A stretch of DNA of 64,000 bases from Candidatus Omnitrophota bacterium (GCA_013177805.1 JABLXU010000027.1:1-64000), one strand, 5' to 3'. Positions 37,218 through 47,106 are shown, numbered from the stretch's first letter. Translations and numbers: made by a program. Notes: generated by a model from the sequence alone, not told the origin.

Positions 37218-38813
37218 TCATACATACACCCGGTAATCGATTTCCTGGAAGATCGAATCCCGCCATTCCAGTTCCCGCAGGAAATTCTCGTCGATCCGGT
37301 TTCCTTTGATTTGCTCATACAGCACTTGAAACCGGTGCGCGTGTTCGCGGGTGCGGCGGCGGGCGTAAGGCGTGGCCGTTTGGGTGGTCATGATGAAAGC
37401 CCAGTCGCTGCTCTGGGCCAGCAGCAGTTCGCGCGCGGCCTGGTTGAGCGCCCGTTCCTCGAGGCCCTGGGCGTTGGGCCGGGCGGCCGCCAGTTCCAGC
37501 ATGCACTCCTCGCAGCGGTGCAGATGACGGTAGATCCAATCGTTGCTGCCGTTCAGCCACACTTCGAAATAGCCCTTGTCGCCCCACGAAGAAGGCGCGG
37601 GCTGGATGGATTGCAGCACGGGGTGGGCCTCGAGGTACTCGCTGGGCGTGATGCCGCGGATGTCGTGCTGATCGAACGCCATTTTGCGGAACAAGAACTC
37701 AATAAACCACGGGCCTTCGAACCACCAGTGGCCGAACAGTTCGGCATCGTAAGGGGAGACGATGATTGGCGGCCGGTCCATAAACTGGCGCAGAAACCGC
37801 ACCTGTTGCTGCCGGTTGAACATAAAGTTGCCGGCGTGATCGGCGGCGCGGTCCCGGGCCCACCGCGGGCGGTACGGTTGTTTTTGGGAAAGATCGACAT
37901 CCCCGGTAATGCGGTGGTACTTGAAGCCGATATTGCGGCGTACTCCGTCCCGGTGCAGGTAAGGGCGGATGTACTCGTAGGGCATGTCATAGCCGAGATC
38001 GCGGTAGAATTCGCGGTACTCGAAGTCGCCCGGGTATCCCGCGTCACGGCTCCAAACCTGTTTGGAGGATTCCATATCCCGGGCGAAAGCCGCCACATTG
38101 GAGGGGCACAGCACCGGCGCGAAGACACCGTACTTGGGCCGCGGCCGGCCGAAGAGAATGCCGTGCGAATCCAGGAAGAAATAGCGGAGGCCGGCTTCTT
38201 CCAAAAAATCGTCGAGGCCGTAATCGTAGGCGCATTCGGGCAGCCAGATCCCGCGGGGCGGGCGGCCAAAATATTTCTCGTAATTCTTCGTGGCCACCCG
38301 GATCTGGGCGCGGCGGGCTTTGTCGGTGGCCATCAACGGCAAGAAGCCGTGCGTGGCGCCGCAGGTGATGACTTCGAGCACGCCTTCGTCCTGAAAGCGT
38401 TTGAATCCCTCCAGCAGGTTCCGGTGATACGTGTGATGAAACACGCGGATGGCGGTTTGGACCATGTCCCGGTGCAGAACCGCGGCGTCATGGAATTCGG
38501 CGGCGGATTTCTGGGAGGTGCGGTGGACTTCCTTCTCCGCCAGTTCCGCGTGTTTTTCGAGGCGGCGGCTGTAGCGGTCCTGCAAGAGCGGATCGGCCAG
38601 CATTTCAGCCAGCGGCGGAGTCACGGACATGGTGATCCGGAAGAAGACTTTCCCGTTGACCAGGCGGTCGAACAGATCCAGCAAGGGAATGTACGTTTCG
38701 CTCATGGCCTCGAAAAGCCAATCCTCCTCCAGAAATTCCTCGTGTTCGGGATGCCGGATGAACGGCAAATGCGCGTGCAAGACCAGATTGAGATAGCCAA
38801 CCGGCTCAGACAT
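37218..38813 (-). CDS. GH57 1,4-alpha-glucan branching enzyme (DUF1957)
   Basis: The 531-residue enzyme has the family 57 N-terminal LVLHAHLPF, the catalytic nucleophile Glu193 in IWLPECAY, and the acid/base Asp356 in SPYDAELFGHWW, followed by the DUF1957 helical domain. The length matches thermophile branching enzymes of this subgroup. It cleaves and re-forms alpha-1,4/1,6 links, so it implies glycogen-like storage polymer synthesis, although no glgA/glgC lies here. ATG 38813 has AGGAGG ten bases upstream. The gene ends at a strong terminator. Confidence 0.9.
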   Translation of the reverse strand: MSEPVGYLNLVLHAHLPFIRHPEHEEFLEEDWLFEAMSETYIPLLDLFDRLVNGKVFFRITMSVTPPLAEMLADPLLQDRYSRRLEKHAELAEKEVHRTSQKSAAEFHDAAVLHRDMVQTAIRVFHHTYHRNLLEGFKRFQDEGVLEVITCGATHGFLPLMATDKARRAQIRVATKNYEKYFGRPPRGIWLPECAYDYGLDDFLEEAGLRYFFLDSHGILFGRPRPKYGVFAPVLCPSNVAAFARDMESSKQVWSRDAGYPGDFEYREFYRDLGYDMPYEYIRPYLHRDGVRRNIGFKYHRITGDVDLSQKQPYRPRWARDRAADHAGNFMFNRQQQVRFLRQFMDRPPIIVSPYDAELFGHWWFEGPWFIEFLFRKMAFDQHDIRGITPSEYLEAHPVLQSIQPAPSSWGDKGYFEVWLNGSNDWIYRHLHRCEECMLELAAARPNAQGLEERALNQAARELLLAQSSDWAFIMTTQTATPYARRRTREHAHRFQVLYEQIKGNRIDENFLRELEWRDSIFQEIDYRVYV

Positions 38814-39160
38814 AACCCAGGCTCCTCCTATGAATCCGCTTTCGAAATTGGGATGACCGCTTTGATTCCCTTCCCCTTCGGCACTACCACCCGCCGGAGG
38901 GATTGAAACCCCTATTAAACATGACAAGGCCGGCATTTGTAACCCAGCACATGGGGATCGTGCACGATTGGGGCCGGAAAAATGAAAAGCCGGGCCGGCG
39001 AGTCACCCCCCATAAGCCGGGAAACCGGGTTGGATGGGAATGATAAGCGTCAGGGAAGAACCTAACGGAAAGAAGACCATTGGATCGTCCGTATTTTCGA
39101 ACGCGGCAGTTAGTTCGATCGTAAAAAAGGTCGAATTTGGCGTGTCCGGCCTTCCCACAC

Positions 39161-39190
39161 CCATGCCCTCTCCCCAGGGGAGTGGAAACC
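39161..39190. repeat. REP-like palindrome, copy 5
   Basis: CTCCCC (39170-39175) pairs with GGGGAG (39177-39182). It overlaps the 3' side of the gap next to rtcB. Confidence 0.4.
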
Positions 39191-39193
39191 TTC

Positions 39194-40405
39194 TCATCCC
39201 TTCACCACCGCCAGGGGGGAGAGGCGGAATTCGGGGACGACCATCGGCTCTTGCAATTTCATCACGTCCTCGATGTTCTTATAGGCCGCCGGCGCTTCGT
39301 CGAGGATCCGGTTGAGTTTGGGAGTCACCACGATGATGTCCTTGACCTGGCGCTTGAATTCCTTCTCCGAGATTTCCCGCAAGGCCTGCTTGCGGCTCAT
39401 GATCCGGCCCGCGCCGTGCGAACACGACGCGAAAGAATCCGCATAGCCCTTGCCCCGGCCGATGTAACTCAGCGTGCCCATGGATCCCGGGATCGTCACC
39501 AACTCGCCCGCCAAAGCCCGGACCGCCCCTTTGCGGTGCACCAGGACCCGTTCACCGAAGTGGGTTTCCCAAGCGGCGTAATTGTGATGCGTGCGGACTT
39601 CAAGCGTCTTTTCCACGGGGCGGGAAAACACCTCGCGCAGGGTTTCGAACACCCGCTCCAACATGCGCAGGCGGTTTTGCATGGCGAAATCCATGGCCCA
39701 TTGCATCTCTTCCAGGTACTGTTGCGCTTCGGGCAGTTCCAGGGGCAAATAGGCATAATCCTTGGGTAACGGGGATTTCTGGGCCGCGCAATAATCTTTG
39801 GCCACGTTGTGGTAATGGGTGGCGATTTGCAGGCCGATGTTGCGCGAACCGGAATGCAGCATCACCCACAGCCGGTTCTCCTCGTCCCGCTGCAACTCGA
39901 TGAAGTGATTCCCGCCGCCCAGTGTGCCGAGTTGATAGGCGATCTCATCCTCATGCTCCATGACTACCGGCAGGCGTTCCTTGAGGCGGTTTTTCTCCTT
40001 TCCCTTGGCCTTAAGCACCCGGTCCAGCACTTCGCCCTGTTGAGGTTTCTCGTGCCAGTCAAAGCCCACGGGGATCCGGTGGAGGATCTCCCGGGCGGCT
40101 TTTTCCAGATCCTTGTGGACGGCCCAGGCATCCACCGAAGTTTGCGCCGCCACCATGCCGCAGCCAATATCCACGCCCACGGCATTGGGCATCACCGCCC
40201 CTTTCATGGCCATAACGCCTCCCACCGGCATGGCATAACCCTGATGCGCGTCCGGCATGATGGCAATATGATGGAACGCGTGGGGCAAGCGGGCGCACCA
40301 TTCCGCCTGCTGTTGCGCCCCTTCCTCCAGATTCCCGGCGTACAAATGGATGGGGATGCCGTCCGTCTGCCGGATTTCCGGCAGGGTCTTGGCTGTGTCG
40401 CTCAT
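39194..40405 (-). CDS. rtcB: RtcB-family RNA ligase
   Basis: A protein of 403 residues. Recognisable features are IMPDAHQGYAMPVGGVM, the Mn-binding GVDIGCGM region, GGGNHFIE and the HSGSRNIG motif. RtcB joins RNA 2',3'-cyclic phosphate ends to 5'-OH ends in a GTP- and Mn-dependent reaction through a histidine-guanylate intermediate; in bacteria it repairs cleaved tRNA or rRNA. This is the short clade of about 400 residues. No archease gene is nearby. The start at 40405 is preceded by only a weak ribosome-binding sequence. Confidence 0.93.
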   Translation of the reverse strand: MSDTAKTLPEIRQTDGIPIHLYAGNLEEGAQQQAEWCARLPHAFHHIAIMPDAHQGYAMPVGGVMAMKGAVMPNAVGVDIGCGMVAAQTSVDAWAVHKDLEKAAREILHRIPVGFDWHEKPQQGEVLDRVLKAKGKEKNRLKERLPVVMEHEDEIAYQLGTLGGGNHFIELQRDEENRLWVMLHSGSRNIGLQIATHYHNVAKDYCAAQKSPLPKDYAYLPLELPEAQQYLEEMQWAMDFAMQNRLRMLERVFETLREVFSRPVEKTLEVRTHHNYAAWETHFGERVLVHRKGAVRALAGELVTIPGSMGTLSYIGRGKGYADSFASCSHGAGRIMSRKQALREISEKEFKRQVKDIIVVTPKLNRILDEAPAAYKNIEDVMKLQEPMVVPEFRLSPLAVVKG

Positions 40406-40600
40406 GGTTACAATTCTCTTTCTCCGTCCAAAGGCTTCCTTGCGGCGTGGTCCAATCCCGCATTTTCAGGATAAACCATTCCGGGATCATGGCCGTCAAG
40501 AATTATGGCGATGCTGGAAATGAGTGAAATGAACAAGCCGCCTCATGCCGGTAATTGGATTATAGGCGGCCATCGGCAGGATGTCCAATTTTTGGGGGGA

Positions 40601-41236
40601 TCAAGATACATCCGTGCCGGGACTGGGTTTGTGCAAATACCGCAGGACGGCGAAACCAAGAACCACCAGGATTAACATGACGATCAGGAAAATGTCGAAA
40701 TTCCGGAGAATGAACTGGGCGGAGGCACCAAACCAGTATAATAACGTGGCCACAAGAAAAAACCGGCCCGCCCGGCCCAGGGTGGAAGCCGCCATGAACC
40801 GCCAGAAAGAAATCCGGCACAATCCTCCACCAATGGTGAACACCTTGTACGGAATGGGGGTGAAGGCGGCGATAAGCACCGCCCAGACATCGTACCGGTT
40901 GTACTGAGATTCCACCATCTCGAACTGCCGGCGCGAGAAAACCTTCTGCACCCACCGGTTTTCCACCATCCAGTTCACCAGCGGCCGCCCGCCGTAAAAA
41001 CCGATGGCGTATCCCATCGCGCCGCCCAGCACCGAACCGATGGTCATGATCGTGGCCAAGAAAAACGCGGCGGGGGGTTTGGCAATTCCCATAAAAATAA
41101 ACGGAATATCGGGCGGAATCGGGAAAAAGGACGACTCGGCGAACGCCAGTCCCCATAACGCCCAATACGCATGCCGCGTGAATTCATTGTCTTGAATCAC
41201 CAACTGAATCGTCCAGTCTTTCAGGTTTCCCAACAC
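40601..41236 (-). CDS. DedA/YqaA-family membrane protein
   Basis: A 211-residue inner-membrane protein with the SNARE-associated domain: ALAFAESSFFPIPPD near the N-terminus (the Pro/acidic motif resembles the re-entrant helix), GSVLGGAMGYAIG and the FTPIPYKVFTIGGG motif. DedA members are thought to act in undecaprenyl-phosphate or lipid flipping and influence membrane potential and envelope stress. The start is GTG with GGAGA nine bases upstream. It follows the surE gene and precedes rtcB, all on the minus strand, but spacing above 90 bases leaves operon structure uncertain. Confidence 0.86.
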   Translation of the reverse strand: MLGNLKDWTIQLVIQDNEFTRHAYWALWGLAFAESSFFPIPPDIPFIFMGIAKPPAAFFLATIMTIGSVLGGAMGYAIGFYGGRPLVNWMVENRWVQKVFSRRQFEMVESQYNRYDVWAVLIAAFTPIPYKVFTIGGGLCRISFWRFMAASTLGRAGRFFLVATLLYWFGASAQFILRNFDIFLIVMLILVVLGFAVLRYLHKPSPGTDVS

Positions 41237-41332
41237 CAGGCCTAATCTCCTATCCGAATCCTTTACCGTTCTCTCTTCTCAACTCCGCGCGTCAATCTTC
41301 TCGATTCCACACCGGACATTGCGTCCAGCGCG

Positions 41333-42112
41333 TCATTCGCTGTTCAAACTCAAGTTCCACCGGTCCAGCTCGGGGATGGCGTGGAACTGGGTGAAATCCT
41401 GCCCCAGGGGCGTCACGGAGATTTTATCTTGTTCCAGCGCGTGAAAATCCGTGCCTTCCGATTTCACCCAGGTGGGGGCTTCGCCGCCGATCCAGTAATA
41501 TTCTTTGCCCTGGGGATCGACGCGCCGGACGATCTTGTCCCGGTAAATCCGCTGTCCCAGCCGGGTGATCGCTACCCCTTGGAGTTGTTCCCACGGGATG
41601 TTGGGCACGTTGACGTTCAAAAACGCGCCGTCGGGCATGGTGCGGCTGAGGATAGCCCGCGCCAGGATTTTCGCGAACCGCGCGCCCGTTTCAAAATGAT
41701 ACGTGTACCCGTCCCGGGGGACATCCATGGATATGGCGAACGACGGCACATTGCACAAATGCCCCTCATGCGCCGCCGCCACCGTGCCCGAATAGACTGT
41801 ATCGATGCCCAGGTTCGGTCCCCGGTTGATGCCGGACGCCACCAGATCCAGCGGATAATCCAAAAATCCCCGCGTGCCGAACATCACGCAATCCGCGGGC
41901 GTGCCGTCAATGATATACACCTCGTGGCCCAGGCTTTGCGCCCGGATCGGATGATTGATCGTAAAGGAATGCGATACCGCGCTGCGCTCGCGGTCGGGCG
42001 CGATGATACAAACGTCGCCCACTTCCCGCATGGCATCCGCCAGGGCGGTCAATCCCGGGGAATGAATGCCATCATCGTTCGTGACCAGAATTCGAGGGCG
42101 TTGGTGGTTCAT
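41333..42112 (-). CDS. surE: 5'/3'-nucleotidase SurE
   Basis: The 259-residue enzyme carries the metal site VTNDDGIHSPG, ERSAVSHSF, and NRGPNLGIDTVYSGTVAAA. SurE hydrolyses nucleoside 5'- and 3'-monophosphates and short polyphosphates in the cytoplasm and is linked to stationary-phase survival. No strong Shine-Dalgarno precedes the ATG, but the N-terminus matches family members. Confidence 0.93.
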   Translation of the reverse strand: MNHQRPRILVTNDDGIHSPGLTALADAMREVGDVCIIAPDRERSAVSHSFTINHPIRAQSLGHEVYIIDGTPADCVMFGTRGFLDYPLDLVASGINRGPNLGIDTVYSGTVAAAHEGHLCNVPSFAISMDVPRDGYTYHFETGARFAKILARAILSRTMPDGAFLNVNVPNIPWEQLQGVAITRLGQRIYRDKIVRRVDPQGKEYYWIGGEAPTWVKSEGTDFHALEQDKISVTPLGQDFTQFHAIPELDRWNLSLNSE

Positions 42113-42237
42113 GAATCTATACGAAATGAGTATGATAATTCAAGATTGCCGAATGTCCTGTGAATACGCAGCATTGATAGCGTCATATACTTGCTCGAAA
42201 TGGACCGAACAACAAGTACCGGGAAGCACAGCCCCGC

Positions 42238-42267
42238 CTCTCTGCATTCTCCGCCATGAAAGGAGAG
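42238..42267. repeat. REP-like palindrome, copy 6 (imperfect)
   Basis: CTCTC/TTCTCC and GGAGAGG flank a short spacer. The palindrome is degraded compared with other copies. Confidence 0.3.
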
Positions 42268-42376
42268 GGGTGGGGTTAATAGGACGAATCAGGTTGTGGC
42301 AGAAAGTGAACGCGTCAGGGATCACCGCATTTATCCCGAAAAACACCCCGATGAGGCTGGCGCAGAAATACCGCGC

Positions 42377-43366
42377 ATGAAACTCGAGCCATCCACTCTG
42401 GAACGGATTCTCCTAGTCCGGTTGTCCGCCTTGGGTGATTGCCTGGCGGCGGTGCCGGTGTTCCATGCTTTACGGAAGCGGTTTCCCAAAGCCCATATCG
42501 CCTGGGTGGTGCAGGATAACTTTGCCCCGCTGCTGGGCCAACTGCCCGGATTGGATGAAATCATCGTGTTTCCCCGCCGGCGCTGGCTCAACTCCCGATC
42601 CCGTGGTTTGCCCTGGGGAGAAGCGCGGCAGTTTATCCGCCATCTCCGCCTGCGCCGTTTTCGACTGGCCGTGGATGTCCAGAGCAACACCAAAAGTTCG
42701 TTGATTGCCTTCCTCTCCCGGGCGCCGGTGCGGATCGGGCATGGGGGAGAAGAAGCGCGGGAGCTCAGCGCCTGGTTCAACACCTTGCGGATCCCACCCG
42801 CTCCGGGTGAGCATCATATCGTCCAGCGCAATCTGGGGCTTCTCCGGCCCTTGGGGATCGAACCTGCCGAACCGGATTTCACGTTGCCGCCGGACCCGTA
42901 TGCCCGCCGCCGGATGCTTCACTGGTTGCATAGCCAGGGCCTCCGGGAACAGGCCTACGATCTCCTGGTTCCGTTCTGCGGGCAGCCGGAGAAAGAATGG
43001 CCACCAGCCCACTTTACCGCGCTGGCCGGCCGGTTGGCGCTGGCGGGCCGCCCCACCGTGATACTCCTCGGTCCCGGGAAAGAGCAAGAAACCCGCGATC
43101 TGCTTCCTGCACCTTCTTTTCCTTTGGTTATCCTGGGGCCCCAGACCAATATACCTGAAATGGCCGAGTTGGTGCGGATGGCGCGGGTGTGCGCCGGGGG
43201 GGACACCGGGCCGGTTCAGATCGCGGGGGCGTTGGGAGTTCCTACTATTTGCCTGTTCGGCCCTACCGATCCCCGCCGCTCGCGTCCCTGGTCGAATAGT
43301 TGTCCGATGCCCTTGGATTCGCCTCCGGAGGTGGTGTTCGAAGCCATACGGCGGATTCGGGAGTAA
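42377..43366 (+). CDS. GT9-family heptosyltransferase-like protein
   Basis: A 329-residue GT-B enzyme with LLVRLSALGDCLAAVPVFHALRK, the ADP-heptose-binding like TKSSLIAFLSRAP region, LVPFCGQPEKEWP and the C-terminal GGDTGPVQIAGALGVPTICLFGPTDPRRSRP motif. Homologs transfer heptose to the inner core of lipopolysaccharide, supporting an LPS-type outer membrane. The ATG at 42377 gives the family start, with no clear Shine-Dalgarno. The frame is also open upstream. Confidence 0.87.
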   Translation: MKLEPSTLERILLVRLSALGDCLAAVPVFHALRKRFPKAHIAWVVQDNFAPLLGQLPGLDEIIVFPRRRWLNSRSRGLPWGEARQFIRHLRLRRFRLAVDVQSNTKSSLIAFLSRAPVRIGHGGEEARELSAWFNTLRIPPAPGEHHIVQRNLGLLRPLGIEPAEPDFTLPPDPYARRRMLHWLHSQGLREQAYDLLVPFCGQPEKEWPPAHFTALAGRLALAGRPTVILLGPGKEQETRDLLPAPSFPLVILGPQTNIPEMAELVRMARVCAGGDTGPVQIAGALGVPTICLFGPTDPRRSRPWSNSCPMPLDSPPEVVFEAIRRIRE

Positions 43367-43459
43367 GGGGCACCGTTTGTTTACATCCGCGGGGCTTTCT
43401 CTTATAATTTTCAAAGAAATGGCATATGGCGTTGAGCTGCCTGAACGTATGCGGGGATT

Positions 43460-44329
43460 GTGATCATTGTGAAAAAGCTGGGTTGGTCGTTGTACTGGGC
43501 CTTGGTGGTGATTATCACCTTCAGCGTGGCTTTTTATTCGCTTTTCCAGATCCATTTTCAGGAGGTCCGCCGCCAGATCGAGTATACGGAATATCCAATG
43601 CGGTACGCCGTGGAACTCCAGCTGGGACTCGACAGCCAGCAGGTCAACGCGATCAGTTCCACCATCCTGGCCATGAAGGAAATATCCTCCACGCAACTCG
43701 ATCTTCCCATTCCCGAGTGGACTGGACCGAACACGCAGCAGCCGGATTGGGAGCGCGTTTGGAAAACTCACCTGCCCCCTGTCCTGTACGCCACCCTGGC
43801 ATGGGAGGAAACCGTTCCTGAAACGGTGCCGCGCGTCGCCCGGCTGATTCGCGGCGTGACCGGCGTCACCCAAGTGTTGTGGGACGAAGAGCGGGTGGAT
43901 GCCCTGGTCACCCGTTTGGAACAGTGGCGCCGGACCCAGACGTTTTTTTCTCTCTTTTTCTTTTTCTACATGGCGGCCATCGTAGGAGGTTTGCTCAGCA
44001 ACTATCCGGTACGGTTGCGCCGCCACTATGTGGTGCGGACGGGCCTGGGGGGCGCGGGTTCCCAGATCAGCCCGGAAAAAGTCTGGATGCAGATCACGAC
44101 AATGAACGTTCTCGCGGCGGTGATTTTGTATGCGCTGATTTATGGAATCGGCAGTTTCCTATTCCCCTTCGCTCCGCCTTCCCTTCGAGGGTCTTCTCCA
44201 GGGAACGGTTGGTTGGAAGGGGCTATGGTGAGCGGGGCCTTGGTGGCCGCGGTTTGCCTGGTCGGGTGGTGGGCACCCTCGGAAGAGGTGGACGCGGTAA
44301 CCGTAACCCGGCCGCCAGCCTTGTTTTAA
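43460..44329 (+). CDS. ftsX: FtsX-like cell division membrane protein
   Basis: The 289-residue protein has the FtsX layout: one N-terminal transmembrane helix (about 6-30), a soluble extracytoplasmic domain (about 35-155, including VTGVTQVLWDEERVDALVTRLEQW, typical of the FtsX external domain), then three helices near 160-180, 208-232 and 255-275. FtsX with ATPase FtsE controls peptidoglycan hydrolases at division by acting on EnvC-like activators. The following gene encodes a degenerate LytM protein, strongly supporting this. Unusually, ftsE is not adjacent. The start is GTG at 43460; another GTG at 43469 is possible. Confidence 0.72.
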   Translation: MIIVKKLGWSLYWALVVIITFSVAFYSLFQIHFQEVRRQIEYTEYPMRYAVELQLGLDSQQVNAISSTILAMKEISSTQLDLPIPEWTGPNTQQPDWERVWKTHLPPVLYATLAWEETVPETVPRVARLIRGVTGVTQVLWDEERVDALVTRLEQWRRTQTFFSLFFFFYMAAIVGGLLSNYPVRLRRHYVVRTGLGGAGSQISPEKVWMQITTMNVLAAVILYALIYGIGSFLFPFAPPSLRGSSPGNGWLEGAMVSGALVAAVCLVGWWAPSEEVDAVTVTRPPALF

Positions 44330-44348
44330 GTCAAGGAGGACGAGGCCT

Positions 44349-45611
44349 ATGGCATGGTGGAGCATCGGGGCGTGGGTATTTCTTTATCCAGCCGCCGCGG
44401 TAATGGCCTTTGAGGTGGAATCGAACTTGGAAAACCTCCGCGAGCAATGGCGGGTGGAGCAAAAGCGCGCCCAAGCGTTGCAAGTCCGCCAAGTGGAAAT
44501 GGAAAACGCGTTGCGGCACAACCAGGCCAACCTCAAACAGAACGAGAAAATTTTCCAAAATTACCGTTACAATCTGGACCAAGCCCAGAAAGTGATCGAC
44601 GCCACCCGGCGGGAAATCCAACAAATCGAGAAGCGCATCCAGGACCGGGAAGACGCGATCGCTCAGTACCTGCGCGCGCTGACTTCCACCCGCATGGAAA
44701 ATGCGTTCCACCACCCGGAAGACCGTTTGCGGTATCAGATCACCGTCCGGGCCGCCGGGGCCATCACCGCGCGCCTCTTTTCCGAAATGCAAGCCGCCTT
44801 GCCCCGGCTGCGGGAATTAATCGAACTCATCCGGGATAAAAATGATCTGCGGGACCGGATTCTCACCCGCTATTTGCCTGCCGATCTGGAAAAAGACCAG
44901 GGGAAAGAATCGGAGAATCAAGATACCGAAGCCCGCGCCGGAGAGGAGGCCACCGGGGTAGCCGAGCCGACTCGGGTTCCGGAGGAGGAGTTCCATAAGC
45001 AAATCGAGCAACTACGTGCCCAGTTGGCGTCCGCTGAGAAGGAAATCCGGTTCCGCATCACCGAACGTCACCGCCTCACCGCGCTTTCCCAAAGCATAAT
45101 AGATCCACAAACCGCCGGCGCCTTGAGTCCGGCCTCCCTCCTGGGGGAAGGTCAGACCAATCCCGCGTTGCCTTCCGCGCCTTCCACTGAGAATTCCAAG
45201 GAAGATCTGCCCTTTGAGTCATGGAAGGGAAAACTTTACTGGCCGGCGCCGGGGAAAATCATCCGCCCGTTTGGTGAGTTTACCCACCCTGAATACCGGG
45301 TTAAAATGAATAATAGCGGTATTGATGTGCAAACCTTCCCGGGCCCGCCCTCCACCATACGGGCCATCGCGCCCGGGAAAGTCATCTACAGCGGCGCGAT
45401 CGGTGGATACGGCTCAGCCATCCTAATCAGCCATGCGGGGGATTACCTGAGCGTCTACGGAAACGTTATGAGTCAAGTCGCAAAGGATGAAACCGTTCAG
45501 GCCTCCCAGGTTATCGGGAAAACCATCGGCACCTGGTATCACTTTGAAATCCGCCTGGGGGAAAACGCGTTAAATCCGCTGGAATGGTTAGGTCCGCTGG
45601 AGGAGAATTAA
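44349..45611 (+). CDS. EnvC-like protein: coiled coil plus degenerate LytM domain
   Basis: The 420-residue protein starts with a membrane helix or signal peptide, then long coiled coils (about 25-150 and 215-255) and a C-terminal LytM/M23-like domain (about 290-415). The M23 metal motif HxxxD here reads N322-SGI-D326, the HxH motif reads W396-Y-H398, and the YGN replaces the usual YxH. Loss of the zinc ligands is the known state of EnvC, which activates amidases without own hydrolase activity. It is placed right after ftsX (19 bases), as expected for an FtsEX partner. AGGAGG precedes the ATG by nine bases. Confidence 0.8.
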   Translation: MAWWSIGAWVFLYPAAAVMAFEVESNLENLREQWRVEQKRAQALQVRQVEMENALRHNQANLKQNEKIFQNYRYNLDQAQKVIDATRREIQQIEKRIQDREDAIAQYLRALTSTRMENAFHHPEDRLRYQITVRAAGAITARLFSEMQAALPRLRELIELIRDKNDLRDRILTRYLPADLEKDQGKESENQDTEARAGEEATGVAEPTRVPEEEFHKQIEQLRAQLASAEKEIRFRITERHRLTALSQSIIDPQTAGALSPASLLGEGQTNPALPSAPSTENSKEDLPFESWKGKLYWPAPGKIIRPFGEFTHPEYRVKMNNSGIDVQTFPGPPSTIRAIAPGKVIYSGAIGGYGSAILISHAGDYLSVYGNVMSQVAKDETVQASQVIGKTIGTWYHFEIRLGENALNPLEWLGPLEEN

Positions 45612-45704
45612 TCCGCGGCGGGCCTGACCGGGACAAGCCGTCCCGGAGTCTGACGTTTTGGATGTATGTAACTGTGAAAGCCAATCGAGTTGAAGGAGCC
45701 CGGC

Positions 45705-47102
45705 ATGAACGCCCCCGGTAAAAAGCATATTGTTTTCTTGTTATGCATGCTGATTTTGATCAGCACCTGCCTCGGCATCGGAGTGCAACGCAGCGTGTTG
45801 GCGTTGGACGCAGTCGAGGATTCCATGAAAACCCTCAAGGTTTTGATCCACGTTCTGGTCAAAATCCAGGACAATTACGTGAATCCCGAAAAAGTCTCCA
45901 CCGATTCCCTGATCAAGGGGGCTATCCATGGGATGGTCGGAACACTGGACCGGTATAGTGTGTTCATGGAGCCGGACGACGCCAAGGAATTCAACGATCA
46001 GACGCAGGGATCGTTTGGCGGATTGGGCATCCAAATCGACGTAGTGGACGGCTGGTTGACGGTCATCGAACCGCTGCCCGACACCCCCGCGGCCAAGGCG
46101 GGTTTGATGAGCGGGGATAAGATTGTGGAAATCGACGGGGAAAGCACCAAGGGGATGTCGATCTACAAGGCGATCAAGTTGCTGAAGGGCAATCCGGACA
46201 CCACGGTGACCTTAACCATCGCCCGGCGGAGCGAATCCGAACTCCGCAGGGTCACCTTGACTCGCGCCATCATTCAAACCAACGCGGTGGCCCAAAGCGA
46301 GAAGCGCATGTTGGATAAGCGCATCGGTTACATCCGGTTGCGCGATTTTACCCGCGATGCTGCCGATGAGTTGGAGAATGCCATCCGGGACCTCGAGAAA
46401 CAAGGCATGCAAGGCTTGATTCTCGACCTGCGGGACAACGTAGGCGGCCTGCTGGATGTGGCGGTGCGGATCTGTGATCTCTTCATCAAAAAAGGACAAA
46501 AAATCGTCTCGCACCGCGACCGGGAAAATTACGAAAAGGTCTATTATGCTGAAACCAATCCGGTGGGGGATTTCCAAATGGCCGTGTTGGTCAACGAATT
46601 TTCCGCCAGCGCGTCGGAAATCGTCGCGGGGTGCATTCAAGACCACAAGCGGGGCATCCTGGTCGGTCCAGAGGGACACCGCACCTTCGGAAAAGGATCC
46701 GTGCAAACTTTATATGAATTAAAAGAGATGCCGGGCATGGAGGGGGCGTCGCTCAAATTAACCACGGCCAAGTATTTCACCCCTCTCGGCCGTTCTATCG
46801 AGGATGAAAAAGGTCTGGCCCCCGACATTTATGCCCAGGTGACCGACGATCAACGCCAAGACATCCGCGTCGCGGGTAAAATCGGCTATCTTCCCCCCAG
46901 CCTGCTGGGGATGCCCACTGTCGAATCCGCCACGGATACCGTCCAAGCTCCTACGCCCACCACAGTGGCGGAGGTTTTCTCCTCCGAGGAGGATTCGGGC
47001 GCCCCAACGGAATCAGAAAACTTGTATGACATCGAACTGTTGACCGCCTATCAATGCCTGAAGGGGATCATGCTCCTGCAGACCGGGGGAGGCGCGCGGT
47101 AA
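45705..47102 (+). CDS. C-terminal processing peptidase (S41, CtpA-like)
   Basis: The 465-residue exported protease has a signal peptide, a PDZ domain (about 100-185, GGLGIQIDVVDGW and AAKAGLMSGDKIVEIDG) and the S41 catalytic core with the serine in the SASASE motif (around Ser302) and Lys330 in FGKGSV. Family members trim C-termini of periplasmic proteins, including cell-wall hydrolases. The start uses AAGGAG six bases upstream. It follows the EnvC-like gene on the same strand, a conserved neighbourhood with FtsX and LytM proteins. Confidence 0.92.
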   Translation: MNAPGKKHIVFLLCMLILISTCLGIGVQRSVLALDAVEDSMKTLKVLIHVLVKIQDNYVNPEKVSTDSLIKGAIHGMVGTLDRYSVFMEPDDAKEFNDQTQGSFGGLGIQIDVVDGWLTVIEPLPDTPAAKAGLMSGDKIVEIDGESTKGMSIYKAIKLLKGNPDTTVTLTIARRSESELRRVTLTRAIIQTNAVAQSEKRMLDKRIGYIRLRDFTRDAADELENAIRDLEKQGMQGLILDLRDNVGGLLDVAVRICDLFIKKGQKIVSHRDRENYEKVYYAETNPVGDFQMAVLVNEFSASASEIVAGCIQDHKRGILVGPEGHRTFGKGSVQTLYELKEMPGMEGASLKLTTAKYFTPLGRSIEDEKGLAPDIYAQVTDDQRQDIRVAGKIGYLPPSLLGMPTVESATDTVQAPTPTTVAEVFSSEEDSGAPTESENLYDIELLTAYQCLKGIMLLQTGGGAR

Positions 47103-47106
47103 GGCC

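Noticed and set aside
37311..38906. 531-codon open frame opposite the GH57 gene
   Set aside because: Low-complexity, GC-driven antisense frame; the GH57 gene on the other strand has catalytic motifs.
42470..44026. 518-codon open frame on the minus strand over the heptosyltransferase and ftsX genes
   Set aside because: No recognisable motif and it runs antisense to two genes with clear family signatures.
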